From JAUUSJ01 sp964439395 (lineage in GTDB: Bacteria > Bacillota > Clostridia > Lachnospirales > Lachnospiraceae), in NCBI GenBank assembly GCA_964439395.1, contig CAYTNV010000003.1:77227-141226 (forward strand): 64,000 bases of DNA, written 5' to 3'. The translations under genes were made by a program, and so were the position numbers. Under the pieces are notes generated by a model. It made no database searches, was not told the DNA's origin, and worked only from the letters and a program-made list of their open reading frames with translations. Of this stretch, positions 54,301-62,612 are shown in pieces. The stretch's first letter is position 1. Every line of letters begins with the position of its first letter.

Positions 54301-56280
54301 TTCATTACTTTTATAAAGACTAGATGCCTCCTCAAAACTTACTGGAAATGGGCTATACATTCTTATATCTCCAGGAATATAAGATAAATTCTCTCTATGT
54401 TCTGCCACAAACTTGGCAGCCTCAGAAACAGAAATTGTCTCTCCATTTAGGACAATTTCTTTGTACTCTTTATAGATTATCTCAAATATTTTCTTTCTAA
54501 CATCGGCCAAATCATCAATAACTTGCTCTCTCTCTCTGGCAAATATCTCTTTTTCTCTTTCCAACTCAAACGAGGTATATTGAGACATATAATCTGTAAT
54601 TATGTCGATGGATTTCTCCATATCCTCATTAGAATCATCTAAGACAGAGACACATAACCCCTGAAGTCCCTTCACTACCTTATCTTTTAAAACATTTAAC
54701 GCCTTTTTTGTATGACTCGTCACAAGAATTGTCTTCCCCTGTGCTAGAAAATGTCCCATCAGATTAGCAATTGTATGTGTCTTTCCAGTCCCCGGTGGTC
54801 CCTGAACTAAAACTGCATTGTAATGCTCAATTCTTCTTGCAATTTCTAACTGTTCCTTATTTGCCTCCTTTGAAAGAAGAATATTCACACTCTCTCCCCC
54901 GACTGCAGCAAGCTGCTCCTCGATACTCTCTTCATAATTATCCACTGAAAATTCAATCTTTCCTCCACTAACAATATCTAATAAATGGGATGGTATCTCT
55001 CCCACTTTTTCTAAATGATCAATGATTTGATCAACCGCTTTTCTCGTTCCGTCCACTCTCTTTCTCACAATAAAAGTAGGATTCCAGTATAGAAGAAAAC
55101 GATTATCCTTTTTCCATTTTTTTTCTTCTCCATATCTTGAAAATAAACTTTCCGCCGAAAGCTGATGGGCGACTCCCTGCAAAAATTGAGGCGTATCATT
55201 TCGATCGAGCGGATGATAATCATTCTCCTCCAAATCATCAATAGAAGTAGAAATTGCATCCCAATTTACTCCGTCTATCTCCTGAAGTGCTGTAGCATAA
55301 AGCTCTGACTCCACATCCGTATCTTCGATACAAATGATATTGTCCTTAGAGTAAAATGCAGTTTTTACACGGCGAGTGAGAATCGGATGATTTATCTCCT
55401 TCTTTTCTCTATCCTTTAAAAATCCATTCGAGACAATCATCTCCAATATCTCTGCGTCTCGCTCTAACTCAATATGAAGCTGATATAATTTTGCAAAAAA
55501 TTTCCTCGTCTCATCAATAACAAGCTGTTTTTTTACCCACTCCTCTCGTTCTCTAATCCAAGTTACATAGGAATTGACACGGTTGCTATTTTCTAGAAAA
55601 AATTCAATAATCTCTGTACTTTCCTGCTCATTATTTTGCTCCCAGCTTATATCCTTTTGCTGCTCCGTCTTTACATTCCCATGTACTTCTAAGTCTTGCT
55701 TCTTATTAATATTTTTCTGACTCTTCTCTTTTTGATTTTCTTCCTCTACTCTCTCTTTGCTCTCCTCTTTTATTTTATCGACGTCAGTCTTTCCCCCTAA
55801 AAGATCATCCAATGTAATAAGACCTGACTCTTCTTCCATTTCCTCTGGTTCCTCAAGCTCCTCAATTTTTTCTAAAATCTCACCTGTATTTTTATCTTTT
55901 TTCATAGCCTGATAACAAGTAATCCCATTTTCAAATGCATCCCAACCATCTAAAAGCCACTGCCTAATGCTCTCGTCAGGTTCAGGACATGAAGTAAATT
56001 CTGGTTTATGTACGCGAAGCAGCGCTCTATTCGAGTCAATTATATCTTCCTCCACACGGTCTCGATAAAACACCTCGATATTTTCCTCATCTTTTGGAAT
56101 CTGCGATAAATCACATGACCAATTATAATCCTTAATATCCAATACTGTTTTTTGTCTTAGAGCTGTAATATCGCGAATATACTTATACAAAGCGATTACC
56201 TTGCCTAAATTTTCTTCCGTTGACTTTTTTGAAAATTCTTGATCATCGTTATATTTATTTTGATAAATAGTTTCACTCAT
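51364..56280 (-). CDS. Large SF1 helicase fused to a PD-(D/E)XK-type nuclease
   Basis: 1638 aa. Walker A GPPGTGKTHTIANLMGHF lies near residue 495, Walker B IIVDEASQSDISSLAIAYM near 1195, then GDDKQVSPMGVG, and a late helicase motif YNVATSRAKDQLWVVNSLD near 1440; between are about 700 residues of mostly coiled-coil insertion. The last 150 residues read SPFEEAVAKALVARGYHIEQ, LDIVAIYKKRKIAIECDGG and QTILERIGWQFIRIRGSEFF, a Vsr/MTES_1575-type endonuclease fold with D and E-x-D active-site residues. This helicase-Vsr layout resembles the single-gene defence protein Hhe (DUF4011-helicase-Vsr); whether the N-terminus is a DUF4011 domain cannot be told by eye. Confidence 0.82.
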   Translation of the reverse strand: MSETIYQNKYNDDQEFSKKSTEENLGKVIALYKYIRDITALRQKTVLDIKDYNWSCDLSQIPKDEENIEVFYRDRVEEDIIDSNRALLRVHKPEFTSCPEPDESIRQWLLDGWDAFENGITCYQAMKKDKNTGEILEKIEELEEPEEMEEESGLITLDDLLGGKTDVDKIKEESKERVEEENQKEKSQKNINKKQDLEVHGNVKTEQQKDISWEQNNEQESTEIIEFFLENSNRVNSYVTWIREREEWVKKQLVIDETRKFFAKLYQLHIELERDAEILEMIVSNGFLKDREKKEINHPILTRRVKTAFYSKDNIICIEDTDVESELYATALQEIDGVNWDAISTSIDDLEENDYHPLDRNDTPQFLQGVAHQLSAESLFSRYGEEKKWKKDNRFLLYWNPTFIVRKRVDGTRKAVDQIIDHLEKVGEIPSHLLDIVSGGKIEFSVDNYEESIEEQLAAVGGESVNILLSKEANKEQLEIARRIEHYNAVLVQGPPGTGKTHTIANLMGHFLAQGKTILVTSHTKKALNVLKDKVVKGLQGLCVSVLDDSNEDMEKSIDIITDYMSQYTSFELEREKEIFAREREQVIDDLADVRKKIFEIIYKEYKEIVLNGETISVSEAAKFVAEHRENLSYIPGDIRMYSPFPVSFEEASSLYKSNEILSDLDEKELLCELPKPGELLSPAEFEKYYATRQEIECELEELEVQREWKITRKNEGEQLSFETEFASFDMDIPSQENLDDLNEQMQKFGQIEEWMKYAAVDGRKGTAYKRRWETLIEQIKITCNLAETLVAEQFGKVIEFEHEDHKEEYIPILEKLREVFERKRKVTGLDLFFNRDFHIVLDEIKINGNKIQSGGDCNIVLNSIKVAKEREQCARYWDELLMPHQVPNFFSLDTLEPERIASKWIPEIEYYTSWYDTDYSNFVRKMEHANLPVDMIFEITTLDSELEEINKILTAAKNIIPFMSKACQLGIDIQKEERKLKKNKFILQERKRISSEICKGLVEAIKEENTLKYTENFAKLEETYEKYSLQRERQEIIEKIALVAPKWAQAIRDREGIHGKSIIPNDIEDAWKWKQYTEIIAEIVNNPFRQLQEESSMLSKKYREVTAKYAEICAWYHLLKKTECDIDMKQALQGWKQTVKKIGKGTGKNAPRLKSEARKLMAKCQETVPGWIMPMNRVLESLDPKVNRFDVIIVDEASQSDISSLAIAYMARKLIIVGDDKQVSPMGVGVEIDKMNYLEQVYLSDVIPNSHLYNIKTSLYDIAATTFHSLMLREHFRCVPEIIGFSNKLSYDYKIKPLRDASSSNLLPAVVNYRVKDGERNGRIKENLQEAKHIVALLMACMEQPEYEGKTFGIISLLGDLQAKKIQSLIFKYIDAKEIEQRKILCGNASNFQGDERDVVFLSMVDSSQEEGILALQGYGVEESIRKRYNVATSRAKDQLWVVNSLDASNDLKTGDIRKTLLDYAANPEVFERRSEQIEERAESPFEEAVAKALVARGYHIEQQWKVGAYRLDIVAIYKKRKIAIECDGGRYHSSEAQIRADMERQTILERIGWQFIRIRGSEFFSDMEQAMNHVYEKLERYGIYPENMEPDEEVSNISPKLLERVKTRAMEILEDFKAKSEIAFNTIRFALEEKQF

Positions 56281-56432
56281 ACGTATGTATCTCCTAAATT
56301 TAAACTACTTTTCTTTCTTAATCTATTGTTATTCTATCCTTTTCCTGCTTTTCTTTCAACTATCTTTTTATATCGCATCACTAATAATATACCTTAATCT
56401 TTATTGCAAAATAACAAATGATATTAAACAAA

Positions 56433-56552
56433 TCAAAAAGCCCTGATTATTTTCTTTTCATAGTTAATTCCCATTAGCAAAACTTCCCCTGTATTTTCCC
56501 ATCCGTCATCACTAATGGTGTTGATAAACTCTTGTTTCTTTAAACATAACAT
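56433..56552 (-). pseudogene. C-terminal relic of an AAA/PD-(D/E)XK (DUF1703-type) protein
   Basis: The minus strand codes for 39 residues including GWENTGEVLLMGINYEKK before a TGA. The GEVLLVGINYDKK pattern is the C-terminal signature of the widespread AAA-ATPase/PD-(D/E)XK nuclease family of Clostridia and Bacteroidetes. Everything upstream is missing, with a stop codon in frame just before. Identity rests on a short match. Confidence 0.45.
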
Positions 56553-56669
56553 AGTTTCTTTTTACTTGCCAGACTTTCCACTATATTATCTTTTGCCAGA
56601 CCTAAATTTTCCTAAATCAATAAAAAAATTGCTTCAATCTGAAATACAGAATCAATTGTAAAACTTAAG

Positions 56670-56698
56670 TTTCCAATTCTCAAAAAATATGCTATAAT
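56670..56698 (+). promoter_or_regulatory. Promoter of the alarmone synthetase gene
   Basis: TTTCCA (56670-56675), 17-bp spacer, and TATAAT (56693-56698) with an extended TGC. The -10 is perfect and the -35 is weak. Confidence 0.6.
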
Positions 56699-56765
56699 AG
56701 AAAATACAAATGGACATTCTTACCACTTAATGTCGGAAAGTGATTTTGTAAAGGAGGAATTGTGT

Positions 56766-57386
56766 ATGAAATTGCCAGATATAAGAGATGTCATGCTTGA
56801 ATATAAGGGAATGTTACTTTTGTATCGCTCAGCTTTAAAACAGATGAGCACAAAACTCGAAATATTGGGAGATGAGTATCAATTTTCCCACGGATATAAT
56901 CCGATCAAACAGATAAAGTCAAGAATCAAGACAGAGGAGAGTATTATCCGCAAGCTCCAGAGAAAAGGAAAAGATATTACTGTAGATAATATTAATCTCT
57001 ATATCGAGGATATCGCTGGAATCCGTATTCTCTGCGAATTTACTCCAGACGTCTATCGAATTGTAGATTTAATTACATCGCAAAAAGATGTGGAAGTCTT
57101 AAAAACAAAAGATTATTTTCAAGATCCAAAACCAAATGGATATAAAAGTTATCATTTATTAGTGACGATTCCAGTCTGCCTCGCAGAACGCACAGTCTTA
57201 ACGAAGATAGAAATCCAGATTCAAACTGCAACGATGAATTTTTGGTCTTCTCTGGAAGAACAGGCCTACTATAAATACAATGGACAAGTTCCCGAATATA
57301 TCCACAAAGATTTAAGAGAATGCTCTAAAATGATAAGCTATCTAGACAGCAAACTCTTTCAAATTAAAGAAGAAGTAAAAAAATAA
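56766..57386 (+). CDS. Small alarmone synthetase (RelA/SpoT synthetase domain)
   Basis: 206 aa from the ATG at 56766, which has AAAGGAGG 8 nt upstream (an ATG at 56730 has none). Motifs of the (p)ppGpp synthetase fold are present: EDIAGIRILCEFTPDVYRIV, KPNGYKSYHLLVTIP and EIQIQTATMNFWSSLEEQAY with the catalytic-type Glu and Gln. No hydrolase, TGS or ACT domain is present, so this is a SAS of the YjbM/YwaC kind that makes (p)ppGpp from GTP/GDP and ATP. A hydrolase-type HD gene lies 12 kb away. Confidence 0.92.
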   Translation: MKLPDIRDVMLEYKGMLLLYRSALKQMSTKLEILGDEYQFSHGYNPIKQIKSRIKTEESIIRKLQRKGKDITVDNINLYIEDIAGIRILCEFTPDVYRIVDLITSQKDVEVLKTKDYFQDPKPNGYKSYHLLVTIPVCLAERTVLTKIEIQIQTATMNFWSSLEEQAYYKYNGQVPEYIHKDLRECSKMISYLDSKLFQIKEEVKK

Positions 57387-57389
57387 AAA

Positions 57390-57449
57390 AGAATGTCATA
57401 AAATGATAGAAACTTCATTACCAAACTAGCCATCTAATTTTATGACATT
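57390..57449 (-). terminator. Terminator of sstT
   Basis: A 14-bp stem (GAATGTCATAAAAT with ATTTTATGACATTC) and a 32-nt loop, followed on the minus strand by TTTTTTATTTTTTT. It lies 70 nt after the sstT stop. Confidence 0.75.
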
Positions 57450-57458
57450 CTCCTTATA

Positions 57459-57501
57459 TGCTCCCACTGCCTTTTCTCTTTTAAAATGCGTGGGAGCTTT
57501 T
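57459..57501 (+). terminator. Terminator of the alarmone synthetase gene
   Basis: An 8-bp stem GCTCCCAC-GTGGGAGC around a 23-nt loop, followed on the plus strand by TTTTCTC. It overlaps the convergent sstT terminator region. Confidence 0.6.
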
Positions 57502-57518
57502 CTCAGTTTAAAATCTTC

Positions 57519-58742
57519 TTAAAATTTAATCTCTTTTCCTTCTTTTCTCCACTGATGGAATTCAGCCGTCGCCGAGAGTAATACATCAGAGGAAGAATTA
57601 AGAGCAGTCTCTACAGAATCCTGCACAACACCGATAATAAATCCAACACCAACTACCTGCATAGAAATATCATCCGGGATTCCAAATAGAGAACATGCCA
57701 TTGGAATCAAAAGAAGGGAACCTCCAGCCACTCCAGACGCTCCACAGGCAGAGAGAGCTGCCAAAACACTTAAAATAATGGCTGTAGCAAAATCCACCTC
57801 AATTCCGAGAGTATGTGCCGCTGCCAACGACATTACTGTAATTGTAATTGCCGCTCCGTCCATATTGATAGTGGCTCCAAGCGGAATCGATACAGAGTAA
57901 GTATCCTTGTCAAGACCAAGCTCCTCACAGAGTGCCATATTAATTGGAATATTAGCGGCTGAACTTCTCGTAAAAAATGCGGTAATGGCGCTTCGCTTTA
58001 AACATTTAAATACAAGTGGAAATGGATTTTTGCGTATCATCACATAAACCAAAATCGGGTTCGTTACAAGACTGATAAAGAACATGCATCCGAGTAAAAC
58101 TGCCAAAAGTTTTCCATACTCCGAAAAGATAGAAAGTCCACTTGTAGAAACAGTTGTGAACACAAGACCTAAAATACCAAATGGTGCTAAATTAATAATC
58201 CACGTCACAAGCTGAGAAACGGCAGCTGAGATATCCTCGAGCATATTTTTAGTCGTCTCATTGGCGCGTCGAAAAGCAATGCCAAGTAAAACAGCCCAAA
58301 ATAAAATCGACAGATATGTAGCATTAGATAGTGAAGTAATCGGATTTGACACAACTGTCAAAACTAAATTTTCTAGCACTTCCGCCACACCACTCGGCGC
58401 ATTTGTCTCTGTAGCCGCATCCGCCAAGGTTAATGTAACTGGAAATAGCGTACTGGCTGCCACCGCAATAAAAGCCGCCAAAAAAGTACTAAACATATAC
58501 AAAATAATAACTGTCCGGATGATACCTCCCTGTGTCTCCTTTGCGTGACAGAGTGAGCTCATAACAAGAAAGAATACTAAAATTGGCGCAATCGCCTTTA
58601 AAGCACCGACAAATAAATTTCCCAGTATTCCAATTCCCGTGGCAGAAGGCAGAAATAAGCCCAAAAGCACACCACAAATTAATCCCACTAAAATACGTTT
58701 TACGAGACTAATATCCATCCATTTTTGAAATATGTTTCCCAT
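57519..58742 (-). CDS. sstT: Sodium-dependent serine/threonine transporter
   Basis: A 407-aa dicarboxylate/amino acid:cation symporter of the DAACS family, with eight hydrophobic helices and two re-entrant hairpins. Typical residues are SSLCHAKETQGGI, the serine-rich hairpin FFTRSSAANIPINMALCEEL, the NMDG motif in GATINMDGAAITI, and the closing VGVGFIIGVVQDSVETALNS. These mark SstT rather than glutamate carriers. Monocistronic, with its own terminator. Confidence 0.95.
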   Translation of the reverse strand: MGNIFQKWMDISLVKRILVGLICGVLLGLFLPSATGIGILGNLFVGALKAIAPILVFFLVMSSLCHAKETQGGIIRTVIILYMFSTFLAAFIAVAASTLFPVTLTLADAATETNAPSGVAEVLENLVLTVVSNPITSLSNATYLSILFWAVLLGIAFRRANETTKNMLEDISAAVSQLVTWIINLAPFGILGLVFTTVSTSGLSIFSEYGKLLAVLLGCMFFISLVTNPILVYVMIRKNPFPLVFKCLKRSAITAFFTRSSAANIPINMALCEELGLDKDTYSVSIPLGATINMDGAAITITVMSLAAAHTLGIEVDFATAIILSVLAALSACGASGVAGGSLLLIPMACSLFGIPDDISMQVVGVGFIIGVVQDSVETALNSSSDVLLSATAEFHQWRKEGKEIKF

Positions 58743-59285
58743 TTTCTTCTCCTCTTTCTTTTAAGTTTATCTTTGCAAGCTATAACGATTTTTCAAAGAA
58801 AATATTCTTTTTATAGAAACTTTAATATGCGCATTCTTACTATAAAAGTCCACAAGAATCCACGTTAATCGGTAGTACAAGCAGTACAGAACGAATTTTC
58901 TTGTTCTTAATTTTGCATTTTGACAGACTCTCCGATTGCTTTCCCTAAATAACCGTTATGTTTTATTATATCTCCACCTTTCCTTCTTTGCAAGATATCT
59001 AACCCCTTTTCTCTCTTTTATCACTTTAAAATGAAGATTAGAAACTTTTTTTCATGAAAACAACAAAAACCGCATTAGATTTCTTCCAATAGCATTAAGT
59101 TAATGTCATTGGAGTTTTTCCTTTGCGGCTTTCCCATTTAAGAACTTTTCTGTTTTTTCGTACCCCACATTTTTTTGAGTACCCCATTTTTGTGTAAAAA
59201 TATAAGTTATTTTGAAGCATTTTGTAAATTTTAATATTGCAAAATAAAATCTATAAATAGCTTAAACTCTGCTAAAATACAATAT
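58743..59285. other. Intergenic 543 bp, possible transposase relic
   Basis: No intact gene. On the minus strand near 59060-59150, codons give GKAAKEKLQ, two stops, then LNAIGRNLMRF, resembling the C-terminus of a DDE transposase but too short to be sure. The same stretch forms a CCAAT...CATTAA-TTAATG...ATTGG hairpin followed by TTTTT on the plus strand, and two GTACCCCA words lie at about 59160-59190. No riboswitch or T-box was recognised before sstT. Confidence 0.3.
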
Positions 59286-60194
59286 CTAATCAAGCACATA
59301 CGGAGTCACCTGATACACGTAATAGTTAAGCCAATTCGTATACAATGTATTCGCATGACATCTCCAAGAACGCCAAGGTTTATTGTCCGGATTATCGTCT
59401 GGATAATAATTAACTGGAATTTGAATATCAAGTCCCTTTGCCAAATCTCTCTTATACTCTTTATCTAATGTCATAAAATCATATTCCGGATGTCCACTGA
59501 CAAAAATCTGTGTTCCAGTCTCATTTATAATAATAAATGGACCAGCCTCCTTAGAATCCGCTAAAATTCTTAATTCTTCTCTAGCTTGTACATCCTCTCT
59601 CCTAAAACCAGTATATCGGGAATGCGGTGCTAAAAACACATCATCAAATCCCCTGATCAAAGGTGTTCTTCTGTGAATTGCCTTATGCTCATACACTCCA
59701 AAGAGCTTTTTTCCAAGATGATGCTTCTGAATTCCATAATGATAATAAAGTCCCGCCTGAGCAGCCCAACAAATATGGAAAGTAGAAGTTACATGTGTTT
59801 TTGACCATTCCATCATAGTGGAAACTTCCTCCCAGTAATCAACCTCCTCAAAGGCCAAATCCTCCACGGGAGCTCCTGTAATAATCATTCCATCAAAATG
59901 ATGCTCCTTAATCTCATCAAAGGTTACATAAAACGCTTCCATATGAGAGGCAGGTGTATTTTTAGACTCATGCATTTTTGTCTTTAAAAATGTCACATCT
60001 ACCTGAAGCGGAGTATTCGACAAACTTCTAAGTAAATGCAATTCTGTATCTTGTTTTACAGGCATTAGATTTAAGATGATAATTTTCAATGGACGAATAT
60101 CCTGCGACATTGCACGATTCATATCCATTACAAAAATATTTTCATCCTCTAATATTTTTTTTGCAGGTAATTCGCTATCAATTCTAATTGGCAT
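59286..60194 (-). CDS. metA: Homoserine O-acyltransferase MetA, predicted acetyl-CoA-using
   Basis: First committed step of methionine synthesis: acylates homoserine. An ATG at 60275 is in frame, but AAGGAGAG lies 7 nt before the ATG at 60194, and the 302-aa product then begins MPIRIDSELPAKKIL like its family. Catalytic Cys142 sits in FHICWAAQAG and the His-Glu pair is in the VSGHPEYDFMT region. Residue 111 is Glu (GAPVEDLAF), which in characterised MetA proteins goes with acetyl-CoA rather than succinyl-CoA (which has Gly there). It is monocistronic; no SAM riboswitch was seen upstream. Confidence 0.94.
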   Translation of the reverse strand: MPIRIDSELPAKKILEDENIFVMDMNRAMSQDIRPLKIIILNLMPVKQDTELHLLRSLSNTPLQVDVTFLKTKMHESKNTPASHMEAFYVTFDEIKEHHFDGMIITGAPVEDLAFEEVDYWEEVSTMMEWSKTHVTSTFHICWAAQAGLYYHYGIQKHHLGKKLFGVYEHKAIHRRTPLIRGFDDVFLAPHSRYTGFRREDVQAREELRILADSKEAGPFIIINETGTQIFVSGHPEYDFMTLDKEYKRDLAKGLDIQIPVNYYPDDNPDNKPWRSWRCHANTLYTNWLNYYVYQVTPYVLD

Positions 60195-60422
60195 CTTAAT
60201 TCTCTCCTTTTTTCCTTTTCTAGATTCAAGAACATCGTTGACATTCTTGTTATAGCGTATGCGTCCATTTTCCATTACTGCAAGACTTCAACAGTTCAAA
60301 ATATAGACAAGAACTACTGAAGCTTTATTTATATATAACATCAAGTACTTATCCAATCAAACTCTTTAATATAGCTAAACTTTAGTATTTACTGCCGCAT
60401 ACGCCCGCCATCTTATTAAAGA

Positions 60423-62387
60423 TTACTCTTCCTCTATCATTTCTAAAAAATCCTCCTCCGATATAATCAAAACGCCAAGCTCTTTTGCCTTTTTGTTTTT
60501 GGAAGATGAAGATTCTTTATTATTATTAATTAAATATGTTGTCTTCTTTGTCACTGAGCCTGTCACTTTTCCACCGAGACTCTCTATTTTTTCTTTTAAT
60601 TCACTTCTATTTTTAAAATGATTGACGGAGCCTGTGATAACAAAAGTTTGATTCGCCAATTTTAACGTCTCTTGCTCCTCTATCTCAACTTGCTCAAAGC
60701 TAAGCCAAGATAAAAGCTCATCTACCAATCTCTTATTATGTTCATTTGTAAAATAATCCACGACATTCTGCGCAATGACTTCTCCGATTCCGTCAATCTC
60801 CACAAAATCCCTGGCTTCTGCCTTTCTAATCTTTTTTAAATCATAAGAAAATGCCTTGCAGATTAGCTTTGCATTAGACAATCCCACATTTAAGATACCT
60901 AATGCAAATAGGAATCTCGGAAGCGTTGTATGCCTTGACTTCTCGATAGAATTGATCAGATTTTCATAGGATTTCTTTCCAAATCCCTCCATCTCTATAA
61001 TCTGCTCTTCCCACTGAGAGAGCGTATACAAATCGCTAAGCTCTGTCAAAAATTCTTTTTCTATCATTTTATCAATAGTAGCTTCTGAGAGACCATCGAT
61101 ATTCATCGCATTTCGACTCACATAATGAGCAAAAAGTTTTCTCTTTTTCGCACTGCAAAGAGGATTCCCACAGTATAAAACTTGAACATCGTTCGTCTCT
61201 TTGAGCATCGTCTCACCACCACAAGCTGGACAATGTGCAGGAATTTCTAAATTGTCACTCTGTGTAAAATTCTCTGCCACCTGTGGAATAATCATATTTG
61301 CCTTGAAAATAGAAATTTCATCTCCAATTCCAAGCTTTAATTGTCTCAAAATACTAATATTATGAAGACTTGCGCGGCTGACACTTGTCCCCTCTAACTC
61401 CACAGGATCAAAAACCGCCACAGGATTAATAAGCCCTGTTCTTGATGGACTCCACTCAACCTCTAGCAAATGTGATTTCGCAATCTCGTCTCTCCACTTA
61501 AAAGCAATAGAATTTCTTGGAAATTTGGCTGTTCTTCCGAGACTATTGCCATATACGATATCATTATAAATAAGCACAAGACCATCAGATGGAATATCAT
61601 TTTGCGGAATTTTTTGCTCAAACTCTGAAACAACCTCTGGCACTGTCTCTGCTGTCACTTTTTTATACTCAACAACATCAAAGCCCAGTTTTCTCATCCA
61701 CTCAAAGCTTTCCTCGACTGTCGCTATCTCTTCTCTTCCCTCCGCTTTTACGAGTGTAAACGCATAAAACCGCACTCTTCGATTTGCTGTAATCTCATTA
61801 TTTAATTGCCTTACAGAACCGCTGCATAAATTTCTCGGATTTTTATATTTCGCCTGTACTTCCTCGATTTCTGCATTGATTTTCTCAAAATCGGAGTACG
61901 TAATAATAGCCTCACCTCTTAACATAAGCTCACCGTCAAACGGGATTTTCTCAGGAATATTTTGAAATACCCTCGCATTATTTGTAATAACCTCACCAAT
62001 CTCCCCATTTCCTCTTGTGACAGCTTTTTTTAATTGTCCATCTTTATAAGTAAGAACAACCGTGAGTCCGTCTAATTTCCATGATAGAATTCCTTCTTTA
62101 TCTCCCAGCCATTTTGAAAGAATAACTCGATCTTTCGTCTTATCGAGAGATAGCATCGGAAACTCATGCGTTTCTTTTTCAAGTTCATTCAGTGCCTCAT
62201 AGCCGACATGAGTTGTTGGACTATTGGATAAAACGATACCTGTCTCTTCTTCTAGAGCTTTCAGCTTATCGTAAAGAGTATCATACTCTAAATTTGACAT
62301 AACCTCTCTATCTTCCTGATAATAAGCCTTTCCAGCCTCATTTAGAGTCTCAATCCACTCTTTCATTTGCTTAATTTTCTCATTCAT
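60423..62387 (-). CDS. ligA: NAD-dependent DNA ligase LigA
   Basis: Joins nicked DNA in replication and repair. 654 aa in standard order: adenylation domain with the active-site Lys in SWKLDGLTVV (near residue 103), OB fold (GIGDEISIFKANMIIPQ), four-Cys zinc finger (CPACGG to GNPLCSAKK), helix-hairpin-helix repeats, and a BRCT domain (about 575-654, QTFVITGSVNHFKNRSELKE). Length and motifs are normal for the family. Confidence 0.97.
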   Translation of the reverse strand: MNEKIKQMKEWIETLNEAGKAYYQEDREVMSNLEYDTLYDKLKALEEETGIVLSNSPTTHVGYEALNELEKETHEFPMLSLDKTKDRVILSKWLGDKEGILSWKLDGLTVVLTYKDGQLKKAVTRGNGEIGEVITNNARVFQNIPEKIPFDGELMLRGEAIITYSDFEKINAEIEEVQAKYKNPRNLCSGSVRQLNNEITANRRVRFYAFTLVKAEGREEIATVEESFEWMRKLGFDVVEYKKVTAETVPEVVSEFEQKIPQNDIPSDGLVLIYNDIVYGNSLGRTAKFPRNSIAFKWRDEIAKSHLLEVEWSPSRTGLINPVAVFDPVELEGTSVSRASLHNISILRQLKLGIGDEISIFKANMIIPQVAENFTQSDNLEIPAHCPACGGETMLKETNDVQVLYCGNPLCSAKKRKLFAHYVSRNAMNIDGLSEATIDKMIEKEFLTELSDLYTLSQWEEQIIEMEGFGKKSYENLINSIEKSRHTTLPRFLFALGILNVGLSNAKLICKAFSYDLKKIRKAEARDFVEIDGIGEVIAQNVVDYFTNEHNKRLVDELLSWLSFEQVEIEEQETLKLANQTFVITGSVNHFKNRSELKEKIESLGGKVTGSVTKKTTYLINNNKESSSSKNKKAKELGVLIISEEDFLEMIEEE

Positions 62388-62612
62388 CTTCTTTCCTCCA
62401 TCATCATGTCTGAATATATCATCGAAATTTTATACTCTCCATAGCGAAAGCTAAAGATTTTACATTCCATATCATAAAATATATTTAAAACCGCCATTAT
62501 TCTTATCGCAACATATGTCTATAATCCCGACAAAATCTTTCATGGCAAACATCTCTATTCTATATTTTATAGCAGTTAGAAATGAAAATCTCTATCTATT
62601 CATTTGTAGCCA

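Larger units (their letters stand above)
56281..56729. other. Intergenic 449 bp with a nuclease relic
   Basis: Divergent spacer between the helicase-nuclease and the alarmone synthetase. It contains the PD-(D/E)XK relic (56433-56552) and the synthetase promoter. On the helicase side TTAGGAG is the ribosome site; a weak TTGCAA with TATTAG 17 bp on may be its promoter. Confidence 0.5.

Noticed and set aside
60276..60422. Possible SAM riboswitch or T-box between ligA and metA or upstream of metA
   Set aside because: metA is transcribed away from this spacer's ligA side, and its upstream sequence shows neither T-box nor S-box consensus.
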